Shown: in pieces, positions 63,340-64,000 of the stretch
Layout of the letters: each line of letters starts with the position of its first letter
How positions within the stretch are numbered: position 1 is the stretch's first letter
Assembly (NCBI GenBank): GCA_000783305.1
Contig: JROE01000008.1
Span: 356,204-420,203 of the forward strand
From: Sphingobacteriaceae bacterium DW12
GTDB taxonomy: Bacteria; Bacteroidota; Bacteroidia; Sphingobacteriales; Sphingobacteriaceae
Direction: 5' to 3'
Length of the DNA: 64,000 bases
Program-made: the position numbers and the translations under genes
The notes under the pieces: generated by a model
What the model saw: only the letters and a program-made list of their open reading frames with translations
Told to the model about the DNA's origin: nothing
Databases searched by the model: none

Positions 63340-64000
63340 CTACTCGACGGTCAGAAGCTGTCGTTCAAAGACAACCTCGAAGGTATGCATATCATTCTGA
63401 TATTGATAGACCACCTTCCCTTGCTCCAGCTCCACTATCGATTTTACAATAGCAAGTCCAAGACCTGTAGACTGCTGGTTTTCAACATCTTTATAAAATC
63501 TATCAAAAATAGATTTAGCATCCAATGCGCTATTATTCCCTGTATTAGCTATTGTAAACCGATTTTCCCACACACACACCTTAATGAGCCCACCATACAC
63601 ATTATGTACCATAGCGTTCTTCAAAAGATTAGAAACCAGCATTGCTGCCAAGTCGGGATTAAATTGACAGCTCAATTGCCCCTTCTCTTCTATATGGATA
63701 GCTATACTTTTATGTTGCAACAACTCCTTAAAAGCTTCAATTTGATCTTTCCACAGTAAATTAAAGTCTATAGACGCATATTCCCTAAACTGACGATTTT
63801 CTATTTTTGTCAGCAGTAATAACGTCTTATTTAATCGTTTCATGCGATCCAACTGGGCAAGAATATCTGACAACTGGTTCAAGACTTTTTCATTCTCTTC
63901 AAAATCAGGCAACAACATTTCCACCTTAGATTGGGAGATTGCTAGAGGTGTCTGAAGCTCATGTGATGCGTTCTCAATAAAACTCTTTTGCTTGTCATAG
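63340..64000 (-). CDS. Sensor histidine kinase, N-terminus cut by window edge
   Basis: The gene enters from the right edge with no stop, so only the last 219 codons are seen. The H-box is in FIENASHELQTPLAIS close to the edge. Downstream are the N-box LLKNAMVHN and the G-box STGLGLAIVKSIVE of the HATPase domain. HELQTP, not the usual HELRTP, is seen in Bacteroidota kinases. A response regulator should lie beyond the window. It is convergent with the LapA gene, the two stop codons only a few bases apart. Confidence 0.92.
   Translation of the reverse strand, partial: YDKQKSFIENASHELQTPLAISQSKVEMLLPDFEENEKVLNQLSDILAQLDRMKRLNKTLLLLTKIENRQFREYASIDFNLLWKDQIEAFKELLQHKSIAIHIEEKGQLSCQFNPDLAAMLVSNLLKNAMVHNVYGGLIKVCVWENRFTIANTGNNSALDAKSIFDRFYKDVENQQSTGLGLAIVKSIVELEQGKVVYQYQNDMHTFEVVFERQLLTVE

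Noticed and set aside
1..64000. tRNA, rRNA, CRISPR arrays, IS elements, integrases
   Set aside because: No cloverleaf, spaced repeat array, transposase or terminal repeats were recognised when reading through both strands; a tool scan could still find a short element.

Overview
The window looks like chromosome of a Bacteroidota bacterium, most likely Sphingobacteriaceae (Sphingobacterium-like). The signs are moderate to low GC, TAnnTTTG-type -7 promoter elements, few Shine-Dalgarno sequences outside the ribosomal genes, many TonB-linked or CarboxypepD-regulatory-like outer-membrane proteins, LytS/LytTR two-component pairs, FtsX-type ABC permeases without an ATPase, GH92 enzymes, the long class I mannose-6-phosphate isomerase typical of the phylum, and an SdhCAB complex of the Bacteroidota/b558 type. 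I saw no insertion sequence, prophage, CRISPR array, rRNA or tRNA. The species assignment is inference.

Layout. 1-6.2 kb: a secreted phosphoesterase pair, then an N-acylglucosamine 2-epimerase and a sugar porter divergent from a ROK repressor (sugar or amino-sugar salvage). 6.3-11.1 kb: an FtsX-type permease, a TetR regulator with a clear palindromic operator facing two small membrane-protein genes, a GNAT acetyltransferase and a VOC protein. 11.1-15.4 kb: an outer-membrane beta-barrel protein divergent from a LytS/LytTR system, with a 21-bp-phased direct repeat between them. 15.9-20 kb: a Tat-type exported enolase-superfamily protein and a GH78 rhamnosidase. 20.4-30.3 kb: an alpha-mannoside utilisation cluster (GH92, MFS, GH92, ManA) divergent from a GntR/UTRA regulator. 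31.1-34.5 kb: a GH130-type mannoside phosphorylase overlapping a two-domain GT4-like protein. 34.5-41.5 kb: AraC and XRE regulators, small proteins, a lipoprotein, an alpha/beta hydrolase, glutamate dehydrogenase and a KAS III enzyme.

41.5-47.5 kb (minus strand) is one tight operon of porin, DASS dicarboxylate transporter, SdhC, SdhA and SdhB. 48.3-54.2 kb is a tripartite RND efflux pump closed by a perfect 18-bp hairpin terminator. 54.3-60.6 kb reads as a metal-homeostasis block. It holds a His-rich secreted protein, a TonB receptor with a Cys-x-x-Cys plug, a thioredoxin-like protein, a ZIP transporter and a DtxR-family regulator. Two promoters there share the same -7 element and a DtxR/IdeR-like box, one for the ZIP gene and one for a 58-residue unknown protein. 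61.8-62.9 kb is rpsF-rpsR-rplI with a strong promoter and a leader hairpin containing CCG. The window ends in a LapA-domain protein and a truncated sensor histidine kinase.

The observations I rate highest are the twin iron-box promoters and the 58-residue gene they implicate, the GH130 plus GT4-like pair in which the usual E-x7-E glutamates look replaced, the LytTR-type direct repeat, the succinate import/oxidation operon, and the Tat-exported enolase-superfamily enzyme. I did not find a clearly unprecedented multi-gene system. Family names are from recognition of motifs by eye; no database search was run.
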